Assembly: GCA_035550055.1 (NCBI GenBank)
Contig: DASZRO010000073.1
Span: 1-32,877 of the forward strand
From: Mycobacteriales bacterium
Lineage (GTDB): Bacteria; Actinomycetota; Actinomycetes; JAFAQI01
Reading direction: 5' to 3'
Length of the DNA stretch: 32,877 nucleotides
Part shown: in pieces, positions 18,065-31,338 of the stretch
How positions within the stretch are numbered: the stretch's first letter is position 1
Layout: every line of letters starts with the position of its first letter
Position numbers and translations under genes: made by a program
Notes under the pieces: generated by a model
Seen by the model: the letters and a program-made list of their open reading frames with translations, nothing else
Told to the model about the DNA's origin: nothing
Databases searched by the model: none

Positions 18065-19080
18065 CGGCGCCTGCGGTCGTGCTCGGGATCGAGACGTCGT
18101 GCGACGAGACCGGGGTCGGCATCGTGCGCGGAGGCGAGCTCCTCGCGGACGCGCTCGCGTCGAGCGTCGAGGAGCACGCCCGGTTCGGTGGCGTCGTACC
18201 GGAGGTGGCCAGCCGGGCTCACCTCGAGGCGATGGTCCCGACGGTGCATCGCGCGCTCGAGCAGGCCGGCCTGACGATGGCGCAGGTCGACGCCATCGCG
18301 GTCACCGCCGGGCCGGGCCTGGCGGGCGCCTTGCTCGTCGGCGTCGCCGCCGCGAAGGCCTACGCGCTGTCGGCGGGCAAGCCGCTCTACGGCGTCAACC
18401 ACCTCGCTGCGCACGTCGCGGTGGACCGGCTGGCCAACGGCGACCTGCCCGAGCCGTGCATCGCGCTGCTCGTGTCGGGCGGTCACTCCTCGTTGCTGTT
18501 GGTCGGGGATCTCGTCGGCGACCTGACGACGTTGGGCGCCACCGTCGACGACGCCGCGGGTGAGGCGTTCGACAAGGTCGCCCGAGTGCTCGGGCTGCCG
18601 TTCCCGGGCGGTCCGTACATCGACCGCGCCGCCGGTGAGGGTGATGCCTACTCGATCGACTTCCCGCGCGGCGTGGTCCGGGACGCCCCGTTCTCCTTCA
18701 CCTTCTCCGGGCTGAAGACGGCGGTCGCCCGGTGGGTCGAGGCAAAGCAGCGGTCCGGTGAGAGCGTGCCGGTGGCCGACGTCGCCGCCTCGTTCCAGGA
18801 GGCCGTGACGGACGTGTTGACCGCGCGCGCGATCGCGGCCTGCCGCGAGTACGGCGTCGGGTCGCTGGTCGTCGGCGGTGGGGTGGCCGCCAACTCTCGG
18901 CTGCGGGCGATGGCCGCCGAGCGCTGCGAGGACGCCGGCATCACGTTGCGGGTGCCACCGCGCAACCTGTGTACCGACAATGGCGCCATGGTCGCCGCAC
19001 TCGGCGCGCTGCTCGTCGAGCGCGAGATCGATCCGTCGCCGTTGGACATCCCGGCTGACTCCGCCATGGTCCTCGGGTGA
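18061..19080 (+). CDS. tsaD: tRNA N6-adenosine threonylcarbamoyltransferase
   Basis: Transfers threonylcarbamoyl to tRNA A37. It has 339 residues. Diagnostic features are [14 protein letters not shown], the iron-binding histidines H114 and H118 in [41 protein letters not shown] and [11 protein letters not shown]. The GTG start overlaps rimI. The stop overlaps the next gene (GTGA), so four genes from tsaB onward are coupled. Confidence 0.97.
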   Translation: MTAPAVVLGIETSCDETGVGIVRGGELLADALASSVEEHARFGGVVPEVASRAHLEAMVPTVHRALEQAGLTMAQVDAIAVTAGPGLAGALLVGVAAAKAYALSAGKPLYGVNHLAAHVAVDRLANGDLPEPCIALLVSGGHSSLLLVGDLVGDLTTLGATVDDAAGEAFDKVARVLGLPFPGGPYIDRAAGEGDAYSIDFPRGVVRDAPFSFTFSGLKTAVARWVEAKQRSGESVPVADVAASFQEAVTDVLTARAIAACREYGVGSLVVGGGVAANSRLRAMAAERCEDAGITLRVPPRNLCTDNGAMVAALGALLVEREIDPSPLDIPADSAMVLG

Positions 19081-20090
19081 GCGAGCCTCCGCCGCCGGTG
19101 CCGAGGCTGCGCCGCGGTCCCGGTCCGACGCCCGGCAACGGCAAGAAGGTGCTGGTCGGCGTTCTCGCGCTCTTCCTGGTCCTGCTCGGCTTCGTACTCA
19201 TCCTGGTGTTCACGATCGGGCTGAACAACAACGGCGTGAAGATCCCGTCGAGCCAGCCGTCGTCCGCCCCGACCGGGACTCAATCGGCCGGCGCGCCGCC
19301 TACGTTCTTCGCGATCGGCGCCGACACCGGCGCGGCCGCCTTCGTACGGCGGGGCGTGGTCTATCGCTCACAGCACGGTCATGCCCGCGCGGTCGCGGCG
19401 GCCTCCGCAGTCGACGGTCGGGTCGGCTACTTCGCAGTGCCGGTCGGCGGCTGTCGTACCCGGCTCGACACGCTGTCGGCGGGCCGCTCGATCGACCTGC
19501 GAAAGCTCGCCACGATCGCCGGACGGGCGCAGCCCGTGCCGATGTCGATCAGCCCTGACGGCAGGCAGCTCGCCCTGGTCGTGCAGCCGCGCTGCGACGG
19601 ACGATCACAGCTCGTCGTCTACGACCTGCAGTCGCGCTCGCTCCGCCCGCTCGCCGGCTTCGCGAGAAGCGCTCCGGTCCTGTCGCTGGCGTGGGCCTCC
19701 GACAGCCGGCGGCTCGCCGCCCTCACGTCCGGCGTTCGCGGTGGTGGCGGGGTGGTGCAGGAGTTCACCGTGGCGACCCGGTCCGTCCCACGGGGCAACC
19801 CGGTTGGCGACGCCCGGGTGGTGCTGTGGTGGCACGGCCGGTTCGCGGTCATCTCAGACGGGGCGATCCGCACGTTCAGCTCCGCCGGCCTCGGCGCGAC
19901 GCTCGGCACGGGTCTGCCCAGCAGCGTGACGTCGGTGTCGGTGGACCCCAGCGGGACCCGCCTGTTGATGTCAGCCGGTCTGCAGACCGTCGCGGAGCCG
20001 GGCGGCATCTCTTTCGGCACCACCTACGTCTGGTCGGCGGGCCAGGCGCGTGTGCTCTCCTCGGGGCACTGGGACGATCCGGTCTGGTAG
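19077..20090 (+). CDS. Membrane-anchored protein with propeller-like extracytoplasmic domain
   Basis: A 337-residue protein of unknown function. A Pro/Arg-rich cytoplasmic segment (1-23) precedes one transmembrane helix (about 24-48, [20 protein letters not shown]). A Ser/Pro/Thr linker and an outer domain follow. The outer domain has repeats resembling TolB/WD40-type blades ([37 protein letters not shown]), so a beta-propeller is likely. The GTG overlaps the tsaD stop, and it probably shares the t6A transcript. No catalytic motif was recognised. Confidence 0.75.
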   Translation: MSEPPPPVPRLRRGPGPTPGNGKKVLVGVLALFLVLLGFVLILVFTIGLNNNGVKIPSSQPSSAPTGTQSAGAPPTFFAIGADTGAAAFVRRGVVYRSQHGHARAVAAASAVDGRVGYFAVPVGGCRTRLDTLSAGRSIDLRKLATIAGRAQPVPMSISPDGRQLALVVQPRCDGRSQLVVYDLQSRSLRPLAGFARSAPVLSLAWASDSRRLAALTSGVRGGGGVVQEFTVATRSVPRGNPVGDARVVLWWHGRFAVISDGAIRTFSSAGLGATLGTGLPSSVTSVSVDPSGTRLLMSAGLQTVAEPGGISFGTTYVWSAGQARVLSSGHWDDPVW

Positions 20091-20139
20091 CCCAGACCGC
20101 GCCCTAGTCCTTTCGCAGCGCAACTAATACGGTGGCGGC

Positions 20140-20883
20140 ATGGCCACCGACGCATTCCTCTCCGAGACCGTCTCCATCACCGGGCACGACGGCGACGCCA
20201 TCGAGGCGTACGCCGCGCTGCCGCAGGACAGCGCACCTCGCGGCGGGGTGGTCGTCATCCACCACATGCCGGGGTACGACGCGCCGACCAAGGAGATCAC
20301 CCGGGCGTTCGGGGCGCGCGGCTACAACGCGGTCTGTCCGAACCTGTACTGGCGCGAGGCGCCGGGCGCCGACCCCTCCGACGCGGCAGCGACGGCGCGC
20401 GCCCAGGGCGGGGTCCCCGACGAGCGATTCGTCGGCGACGCGGGCGGCGCACTGAGCTATCTGCGGGGGCTGCCCAACAGCAACGGGAAGGTCGCGGTCA
20501 TCGGCTACTGCTCGGGAGGCCGCCACTCGTGGCTCGCCAACGGCAGCCTGCCCTTCGACGCCGCGATCGTCTGCTACGGCGCGTTCATCGTCGGGGAGAC
20601 CCCTGAAGGGCTGCCCCCGCGCCCGAACCTGGCGCATCTCGCCACGTCGATGTCCGGGCCGGTGCTCGGACTGTTCGGCAACGAAGACGTCTACCCGACC
20701 CCGGCGCAGGTCGACGAGCTGGAGGGTCTGCTCAAAGACGCCGGGAAGCCGTACGAGTTCCATCGCTACGACGGCGCGGGGCACGCCTTCTTCGCCGTCG
20801 ACCGGGCGTCGTACCGGCCCGAGGTGGCCATGGACGCCTGGGGCAAGATCTGGGCCTTTCTGGCGACGACCATCGGGAGCTGA
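20140..20883 (+). CDS. Dienelactone hydrolase family protein
   Basis: A 247-residue alpha/beta hydrolase of the dienelactone hydrolase family. The nucleophile is a cysteine, C124 in IGYCSGGR, with D183 in GNEDVYPTP and H215 in GAGHAFF completing the triad. The N-terminal HHMPGYDAPT is typical. The family opens lactone rings in aromatic breakdown, but many members have other substrates, so the role is open. A TAATAC element 9 nt before the ATG could be the -10 of a nearly leaderless promoter. The DUF6295 gene follows after 5 nt. Confidence 0.9.
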   Translation: MATDAFLSETVSITGHDGDAIEAYAALPQDSAPRGGVVVIHHMPGYDAPTKEITRAFGARGYNAVCPNLYWREAPGADPSDAAATARAQGGVPDERFVGDAGGALSYLRGLPNSNGKVAVIGYCSGGRHSWLANGSLPFDAAIVCYGAFIVGETPEGLPPRPNLAHLATSMSGPVLGLFGNEDVYPTPAQVDELEGLLKDAGKPYEFHRYDGAGHAFFAVDRASYRPEVAMDAWGKIWAFLATTIGS

Positions 20884-20888
20884 CCGGC

Positions 20889-21158
20889 ATGTGCACCTAC
20901 CAGACCGAGCTGTTCGAGGTCAGCGGCAGCGGCCGCGGCCCGTCGCAGTGGCTGCGCTTCACCGACGCCAGCGTCTACGTCGACCACCCCGTGCACGCCA
21001 TGGCCGGGCACACGGTCAACATCGACCTGCGGCGGCCGGCGGACGGTCCCGCGGCACGGGTGGCGCTCGAGCTGCACCCGCAGGCGGCCCGCGACCTCGC
21101 CGAGGCGATCCTGCGCTCGCTGGCCGCCGTCCCCGAGGCGGTGCTCGCGGCCGGCTGA
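20889..21158 (+). CDS. DUF6295 small protein
   Basis: An 89-residue protein of the small actinobacterial DUF6295 group as I recall it. Visible features are MCTYQTELFEVSGSGRG, DHPVHAMAGHTVNIDLRRP and a C-terminal helix rich in alanine and leucine. There is no signal peptide or membrane helix. The function is unknown. It lies 5 nt after the dienelactone hydrolase stop, so the two are probably one transcript, and it precedes the groES promoter. Confidence 0.75.
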   Translation: MCTYQTELFEVSGSGRGPSQWLRFTDASVYVDHPVHAMAGHTVNIDLRRPADGPAARVALELHPQAARDLAEAILRSLAAVPEAVLAAG

Positions 21159-21164
21159 GGCCCT

Positions 21165-21194
21165 TTGACGGAACTTGACAGCCTGACGTAGGTT
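21165..21194 (+). promoter_or_regulatory. Promoter of groES
   Basis: TTGACG (21165-21170) and TAGGTT (21189-21194) have an 18-nt spacer. The -10 runs into the first CIRCE arm, so HrcA bound there would block polymerase. Transcription probably starts near 21201, giving a leader of about 90 nt that contains most of CIRCE. Confidence 0.7.
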
Positions 21195-21219
21195 GGCACT
21201 CGACACCTCAGAGTGCCAA
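21193..21219 (+). promoter_or_regulatory. CIRCE operator of groES
   Basis: TTGGCACTC, nine spacer bases and GAGTGCCAA form a perfect inverted repeat, one symmetric base change from the consensus TTAGCACTC-N9-GAGTGCTAA. This is the binding site of the heat-shock repressor HrcA. The hrcA gene is not in the window. Confidence 0.95.
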
Positions 21220-21290
21220 CCCGCCGCGTCGCAGCGGGTCCCGGCAGGCTGGGGGAATCCGTCCACATTCATCTCGCAGGAGGTCCGGTC

Positions 21291-21590
21291 GTGGCCAGCA
21301 AGACCAAGATCAAGCCGCTCGAGGACCGCATCGTGATCTCGGTGCTCGACAGCGAGCAGACCACGGCGTCGGGCATCGTGATCCCGGACACCGCCAAGGA
21401 GAAGCCCCAGGAGGGCACCGTGATCGCGGTCGGCCCGGGTCGCTTCGAAGACGGTGCTCGGGTCCCGCTCGACATCAACGAAGGCGACACGGTCATCTTC
21501 TCGAAGTACGGCGGAACCGAGGTCAAGTTCGGCGCGGATGAGTACCTCATCCTGTCCGCCCGCGACGTCCTCGCGGTGGTCAACCGCTAG
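21291..21590 (+). CDS. groES: Co-chaperonin GroES
   Basis: The 99-residue heptameric lid of the GroEL chamber. [10 protein letters not shown], the mobile loop with the family [18 protein letters not shown] pattern and the C-terminal [13 protein letters not shown] are diagnostic. The GTG start follows a strong AGGAGGT with a 6-nt gap. It is controlled by the promoter and CIRCE upstream and followed by a strong terminator. Confidence 0.98.
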   Translation: MASKTKIKPLEDRIVISVLDSEQTTASGIVIPDTAKEKPQEGTVIAVGPGRFEDGARVPLDINEGDTVIFSKYGGTEVKFGADEYLILSARDVLAVVNR

Positions 21591-21611
21591 TTCCGCACCC
21601 TTCGCGCAACA

Positions 21612-21644
21612 GGAAAAGCCCGGGCTGCGCCCGGGCTTTTCCTT

Positions 21645-21646
<2 letters not shown>
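21612..21646 (+). terminator. Strong intrinsic terminator after groES
   Basis: A perfect 14-bp stem (21612-21625 with 21629-21642) closes a 3-nt TGC loop and contains AAAAGCCCGGGC. It is followed by TTTT. It lies 21 nt after the groES stop and before the groEL promoter/CIRCE, so it should limit read-through. Confidence 0.9.
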
Positions 21647-23313
<1,667 letters not shown>

Positions 23314-23323
23314 CCTTCGCGGC

Positions 23324-24250
23324 GTGGCGAAAACCGCCGATCTGCCGTCGCTGCTCGCGACCAGCGAGCGCGCGGTGTTCCACGGTGCGCCCGGCAAGGC
23401 CGTCGCCGACCTCGAGCAAGCGGTCGGGCTCGCGCAAAGCGAGGGCCTGCACGCCGAGGTCGCCGCGGCGGCCTGGCTGCTCGGCGTCGCGCTGACCGCC
23501 TCCGGGCGCTACGGCGCGGGCCTTCGGGTGCTCGTCCCGCTGCTCGAGGCGGGAGAGGCACGCGACGCCAGCACGACGACGGCGGAGTTGAAGCTGTTCT
23601 CCTCCCTTGCCGGCGGTACGGCGGCGAGCGTGCATCGCGGGCTCGGCCGGGCGGAGGCCGCGATGGCCCTCGACGCGCGTGGGCTTTCCCTGACCGACGG
23701 CCCCGGCGAGGCCGCGTTCGACTGCCTGCTCGGGCTGGCCGCCGACGCGGTCGGAGCCGGCCGGGCGGATGAGGCGAAGAAGCGGTTCACGCAGGCGAGT
23801 GCCGTGATCGAGGGCCACGGCGGCGACTGGTGGCGGCAGAAGGTGCGCCTGGAGTGGGTGCGCGCCGAGATCGCGATGCTGGCCGGCAGGCCCAGCGAGG
23901 CGCGCGCGGCCGCGGTCGAGGCGGTCGCGGGTGCGGAGCGGGCGCGGGCGCCGCGGCACGTCTCCAAAGGGTTGCTGTTCCAGGGCGTCGCGGAGCTTCA
24001 GTCGGGCGAGGGAGACGCGGCAGCCACGTTGCGTCGCGCGGCGACCCTCGCCGAGGGCCTCGGCGCGCTGCCGCTGGTCTGGCAGTCCCGAGCATTGCTC
24101 GGCGCGCTGCTCGGCGCCGGCAACGAGGAGGCCGCACGGTCGCTGGCCGCAGCTCGAAACGCCGTCCTCACCATCGCCGCGGACCTGCCTGCCGAGCTGC
24201 GCGACGAGTGGCTGGCCAGGCCCAACGTCAGCGCGCTGCTCGAGGGCTGA
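23324..24250 (+). CDS. Predicted TPR-like helical-repeat protein
   Basis: A 308-residue soluble protein without an assigned function. It consists of alanine-rich helix pairs of about 35-40 residues, with TPR-like spacing: AVADLEQAVGLAQSEG, AAWLLGVALTASGRYGAGL, GLLFQGVAELQSGEGDAAAT and others. A protein-protein interaction role is therefore likely. The GTG lies 10 nt after the groEL stop with no Shine-Dalgarno. It ends 85 nt before the bldM-like gene, and it could provide input to that regulator or be unrelated. Confidence 0.7.
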   Translation: MAKTADLPSLLATSERAVFHGAPGKAVADLEQAVGLAQSEGLHAEVAAAAWLLGVALTASGRYGAGLRVLVPLLEAGEARDASTTTAELKLFSSLAGGTAASVHRGLGRAEAAMALDARGLSLTDGPGEAAFDCLLGLAADAVGAGRADEAKKRFTQASAVIEGHGGDWWRQKVRLEWVRAEIAMLAGRPSEARAAAVEAVAGAERARAPRHVSKGLLFQGVAELQSGEGDAAATLRRAATLAEGLGALPLVWQSRALLGALLGAGNEEAARSLAAARNAVLTIAADLPAELRDEWLARPNVSALLEG

Positions 24251-24335
24251 ACCTGCGCATCGCCCTTCGTAGGAGCGGCGTTCAGGTGCTCGCTCACCAG
24301 TGAAGTCGAGGCGGGTTCGTGCCGATGAAGCACTC

Positions 24336-24950
24336 GTGACCAGCGTGTTGATCTGCGACGACCAGCGCACCGTGCGCGACGGTCTGGCGCGCTGCGTCGC
24401 CTCGATCCCCGGGGTCGCCCGGGTGGACACTGCGGCCAGCGGTGAAGAGGTGCTCGCCCGCTGGCCGGCGGAGCGTCACGACCTGGTGCTGATGGACGTC
24501 CAGATGCCGGGCATCGGCGGCGTCGAGGCCACCCGCCGGCTCACCCGCGACTACCCGACCGCCACCGTGGTCATGCTCACCGTCGCCGCCGACCGCGACG
24601 CCGTCGCGACAGCGATCGCCGGCGGCGCCCGCGGTTACCTGCACAAGGAGACCTCGCGCGAGGAGGTGTGCGCGACGGTCGCCCACGCGCTGACGTTGTC
24701 GGTGCTCGGCGGTGAGGCGCCGAAGCCGGCCGCGCCGCGACGTACCGACGATGCGCCTGACCTCACCCAGCGTGAGCTGCAGGTCCTGACCGGCATGGCG
24801 GGCGGCAAGAGCAACGCGCAGATCGGCCGGGACCTGTTCCTGTCCGAGGACACGATCAAGACCCACGCTCGGCGGCTGTTCCGCAAGCTCGACGTCGGGG
24901 ACCGCGCCGAGGCTGTCGCCTCAGGCTTCCGCCACGGGCTCGTCTCCTAG
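24336..24950 (+). CDS. bldM: BldM-like response regulator (NarL/LuxR-type HTH)
   Basis: A 204-residue regulator with an N-terminal receiver domain (about 1-120) and a C-terminal LuxR-type HTH (about 144-204). From memory it closely resembles Streptomyces BldM, a regulator of aerial growth and spore formation, in length, the N-terminus MTSVLICDD, YLHKETSREE, SNAQIGRDLFLSEDTIKTHARRLF and the final GFRHGLVS. Context agrees: DUF5319, guaB and guaB3 follow, as in Streptomyces. The pocket residues D8, D9, D54, T82 and K104 are all present. No sensor kinase gene is nearby. The GTG at 24336 is chosen by family length; an ATG 12 codons upstream is open. Confidence 0.87.
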   Translation: MTSVLICDDQRTVRDGLARCVASIPGVARVDTAASGEEVLARWPAERHDLVLMDVQMPGIGGVEATRRLTRDYPTATVVMLTVAADRDAVATAIAGGARGYLHKETSREEVCATVAHALTLSVLGGEAPKPAAPRRTDDAPDLTQRELQVLTGMAGGKSNAQIGRDLFLSEDTIKTHARRLFRKLDVGDRAEAVASGFRHGLVS

Positions 24951-24959
24951 CGCAGCCGA

Positions 24960-25356
24960 TCAGCCCGGCTGGTCGTCGTCGGCCGGGTCGTCGTCGGCGG
25001 TCAGCACGCCGTCGGCGAACCCGCGCGCGTAGTCCCAGCTGACGTAGTCGGCCGGGTCGGGCGCGTACGCCGGCTCGTGCACGTGCGGAGCGCCGGCGTC
25101 GAGCAGGCTGCGCAGGTTCCCGCGGATCAGGTCCCACGAGAAGTAGTGCGCCTCGTGGCAGTCGTCGCAGTCGACCACGAGACCCTTGATCCCGCGCGGG
25201 CCGAGCAACGCCTGGAACACCTCGAGGTCCTCGAGATCCTCGAGCAGATCCTGTCGCTCGTCGTCGGTCAGCGGCTCGTCGTCGTAGTCGTCGGCCGACA
25301 GCGCTGCCGCAGGGTCGCTCGGATCACCCGCGAACGGGTCGATCGGGCTGTCGTCC

Positions 25357-25361
<5 letters not shown>
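24960..25361 (-). CDS. DUF5319 protein
   Basis: A 133-residue, strongly acidic protein of the actinobacterial DUF5319 family, function unknown. The first 47 residues are rich in Asp/Glu. The central part contains CDDCHEAHYFSWDLIRGNL (C65, C68, H69, H72), which could bind a metal. The end is again acidic. It is convergent with the bldM-like gene and divergent from guaB, 31 bp apart. The GTG start has a TAGCGT -10 element 6 nt upstream, so its transcript is probably leaderless. Confidence 0.85.
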
Positions 25362-28006
<2,645 letters not shown>

Positions 28007-28010
<4 letters not shown>

Positions 28011-28642
28011 CCGGCGTCGGCGCTCGCTCGCTCCAGGACCTGCGCCAGCACCTCCGGCGGCTGGGCACCGGACAGCCCGTACCGGCGGTCGATCACGAAG
28101 AACGGCACGCCGGTGACGCCGAGCTCGTGGGCCTGCCGCTCGTCGGCGACCACCTGCTCCTCGAACGCGCCGGTCCGCAGCGTCGCCACGGCCTCGTCGG
28201 GGTCCATCCCGTCGACCTCGGCAGCGAGCGCGGCGAGCGAGTCGGCGTCGAAGATCGACCGCTGCTCGCTGAAGTGGGCGCGATAGAGCCGTTCGACCAT
28301 CGCGTCCTGGACGCCGCGCTGGCGGGCGAGGTGGATCAGCCGGTGCGCGTTCCGCGTGTTGCCCGACCGCTGCCCGTCGAGGTTGAACGTCAGGCCCGCT
28401 TCAGCGGCGCGTGCGGTCATCTGCTGCTGGGCGGCAACGGCCTGCCCCTCCGACATCCCGTACTTGGTGGCGAGCCGCTTGATCGTCAACGGCGACTCGT
28501 CGCGAGGCGAGGTCGGATCCAGCTCGAAGGAGTGATGGACGACCTCCACCTCGCCCTCGAAGCCCTCCAGCGCCTTGTGCAGATGCTGGCGTCCCAGGTA
28601 GCACCACGGGCAGATGACGTCGGACCAGATGTCGATGCGCAC
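28007..28642 (-). CDS. DsbA family oxidoreductase (FrnE-like)
   Basis: A 211-residue cytoplasmic thioredoxin-fold protein of the FrnE/2-hydroxychromene isomerase-like group. The active site CPWC (residues 11-14, in [13 protein letters not shown]) lies right at the N-terminus, so there is no signal peptide. The C-terminal [20 protein letters not shown] contains the cis-proline loop and the usual end of the fold. It probably acts in thiol-disulphide chemistry; the partner is unknown. The GTG start gives the family N-terminus. It is convergent with guaB3 and divergent from guaA. Confidence 0.93.
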
Positions 28643-28700
28643 GTCTGGTCAACAGCGCGAGACGGCGATGTCATCCGTGTGCCGACGATGCGTCGGCCGA

Positions 28701-28706
28701 TATCCT
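28701..28706 (+). promoter_or_regulatory. Candidate leaderless -10 of guaA
   Basis: TATCCT lies 7 nt before the guaA GTG at 28714, without a Shine-Dalgarno in the gap. No good -35 was found. No purine riboswitch fold was recognised in the 71-nt gap. Confidence 0.5.
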
Positions 28707-28713
28707 CGACCCG

Positions 28714-30293
<1,580 letters not shown>

Positions 30294-30294
<1 letters not shown>

Positions 30295-30308
30295 CGCGCT
30301 ACGCGCGC
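30294..30308. terminator. Possible bidirectional terminator hairpin
   Basis: GCGCGC-TAC-GCGCGC can form a 6-bp all-GC stem between the 3' ends of guaA and the opposite-strand small gene. It includes bases of both stop codons. There is no T-tract on either side, so intrinsic termination is uncertain. Confidence 0.3.
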
Positions 30309-30529
30309 GGAAGCGCGACCCTTGGCGCACGCGCGGCGGAGTAGTGCACCGGCGCGAAGTACTCGGGGGTGTAGGCCGGGACAGCAGAGGGCGCAGCAAC
30401 GGTCGGGGCAGCCGCCGGTTGCGGGTCCACTGAGACGGCAGTGTTGTTCGCCTCGATGCGTTTGCAGACCATGCAGTACGCCGCGGTGCCGACGATTGCC
30501 GCGATAGCGAGGACTACCAGCAGCATCAT
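30299..30529 (-). CDS. Small single-pass membrane protein
   Basis: A 76-residue hypothetical protein. A membrane helix at residues 3-22 (LLVVLAIAAIVGTAAYCMVC) is followed by KRIE and a Pro/Ala/Val-rich tail (PAAAPTVAAPSAVPAYTPEY). The helix ends with two cysteines spaced CMVC. Codon use is GC-rich at third positions, supporting a real gene. The ATG at 30529 (or 30526) lies 29 nt after the trmB stop on the same strand, so it may be co-transcribed with trmB. No family was recognised. Confidence 0.5.
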   Translation of the reverse strand: MMLLVVLAIAAIVGTAAYCMVCKRIEANNTAVSVDPQPAAAPTVAAPSAVPAYTPEYFAPVHYSAARAPRVALPRA

Positions 30530-30558
30530 GGCCTGAGATTGCCCCTGTCCCGACTCGG

Positions 30559-31260
30559 CTAACCCTTGCGGTAGGCCAGATCGACGATCGGACGTTGCGC
30601 GGCGATGCCCCGTCGCTCGAACCGGGTCAGCGGGCGAGCGTCGTAGCGCTCGGTCACCCCGCCGGACAGCAGCGGCTCGGCGTCGAGCACCTCCTGCATC
30701 TGTACGGCGTAGTGCGGCCAGTCGGTGGCGAGCCGCCAGACGCCGCCGGGCGCTAGTCGAGACGCTGCCAGGGCGGCGAACGCGGGCCCGACCAGCCGTC
30801 GTTTGTGGTGGCGCGGCTTCGGCCACGGGTCGGGGAAGAAGGTCCAGAGCTCCTCGATCGACGACGGCGCGACGATGTGCTCGAGACACCAGGCGGCGTC
30901 GAGCGTCGAGAGCCGGACGTTGGCAGGCTGCGGACCGGACAGGGCGGCAAGGCAGGCCGCATGCCCTGGCTGCCAGACCTCGAAGCCGACGACGTTCCAG
31001 TCGGGGCGCGCCACCGCCAGCGCGAGGAGTGACTCGCCGACCCCGAAGCCGATCTCCACCGCGAGGGGCGCTGCGCGGTCGAAGGCGTCGGTGATCCTGA
31101 AGCCCTCGACGGTCTGGGTCGCGGGCGGGAGCACGTAGCGCTCGGCGCCGGCATCCCACGCGCGCTGCTGGGCTTCGGTCAGCCGGGTGCCCCGCCGGCG
31201 GTAGCTGCGGATCCGGTAGGCCTCGGTCGGTCGTGCGGGGGCTGCTCCGACCGGTTCCAC
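30559..31260 (-). CDS. trmB: tRNA (guanine-N7-)-methyltransferase
   Basis: Methylates G46 in the tRNA variable loop using S-adenosylmethionine. It has 233 residues. The SAM-binding motif is VEIGFGVGESL (68-78), followed by the family signature FFPDPWPKPRHHKRR and WRLATDWPHYA. The C-terminus RPLTRFERRGIAA is typical. The GTG start at 31260 has TAGCAT 6 nt upstream, so the transcript is probably leaderless. The promoter region contains a FadR-type palindrome. Confidence 0.96.
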   Translation of the reverse strand: MEPVGAAPARPTEAYRIRSYRRRGTRLTEAQQRAWDAGAERYVLPPATQTVEGFRITDAFDRAAPLAVEIGFGVGESLLALAVARPDWNVVGFEVWQPGHAACLAALSGPQPANVRLSTLDAAWCLEHIVAPSSIEELWTFFPDPWPKPRHHKRRLVGPAFAALAASRLAPGGVWRLATDWPHYAVQMQEVLDAEPLLSGGVTERYDARPLTRFERRGIAAQRPIVDLAYRKG

Positions 31261-31266
31261 ATCTCG

Positions 31267-31296
31267 ATGCTACGTGTGACCTACCTCACTGGTCCA
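31267..31296 (-). promoter_or_regulatory. Leaderless promoter of trmB
   Basis: On the minus strand TGGACC (31291-31296) and TAGCAT (31267-31272) have an 18-nt spacer, and the -10 lies 6 nt before the GTG. The -35 falls entirely inside the palindrome at 31288-31302. Confidence 0.55.
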
Positions 31297-31302
31297 ACCA
31301 GT
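31288..31302. promoter_or_regulatory. FadR/GntR-type operator palindrome
   Basis: ACTGGT-CCA-ACCAGT is a perfect 15-bp inverted repeat and contains TGGTnnnACCA, fitting the TNGTNNNACNA pattern of FadR-subfamily GntR operators. It lies between two divergent promoters, covers the trmB -35 and touches the desaturase -35. A FadR-type gene is the second gene of the rightward operon, so autoregulation is likely. Confidence 0.75.
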
Positions 31303-31331
31303 AGACCAGCACGGTCGCTCAGTCGTAGGGT
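31302..31331 (+). promoter_or_regulatory. Leaderless promoter of the desaturase-gntR operon
   Basis: TAGACC (31302-31307) and TAGGGT (31326-31331) are spaced by 18 nt. The -10 lies 7 nt before the ATG at 31339. The -35 begins at the last base of the operator palindrome. Confidence 0.55.
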
Positions 31332-31338
31332 GCGTCCC

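Noticed and set aside
20125-20130. TAATAC as a leaderless -10 for the dienelactone hydrolase gene
   Set aside because: The gap to the ATG is 9 nt and the last base is C. It is mentioned with the gene but is too weak for its own entry.
21213-21290. Longer start for groES
   Set aside because: The extension would translate the CIRCE arm and the Shine-Dalgarno. The GTG at 21291 gives the family N-terminus.
28643-28713. Purine riboswitch before guaA
   Set aside because: The gap has no recognisable three-way junction, and the -10 sits 7 nt before the start, leaving no leader.
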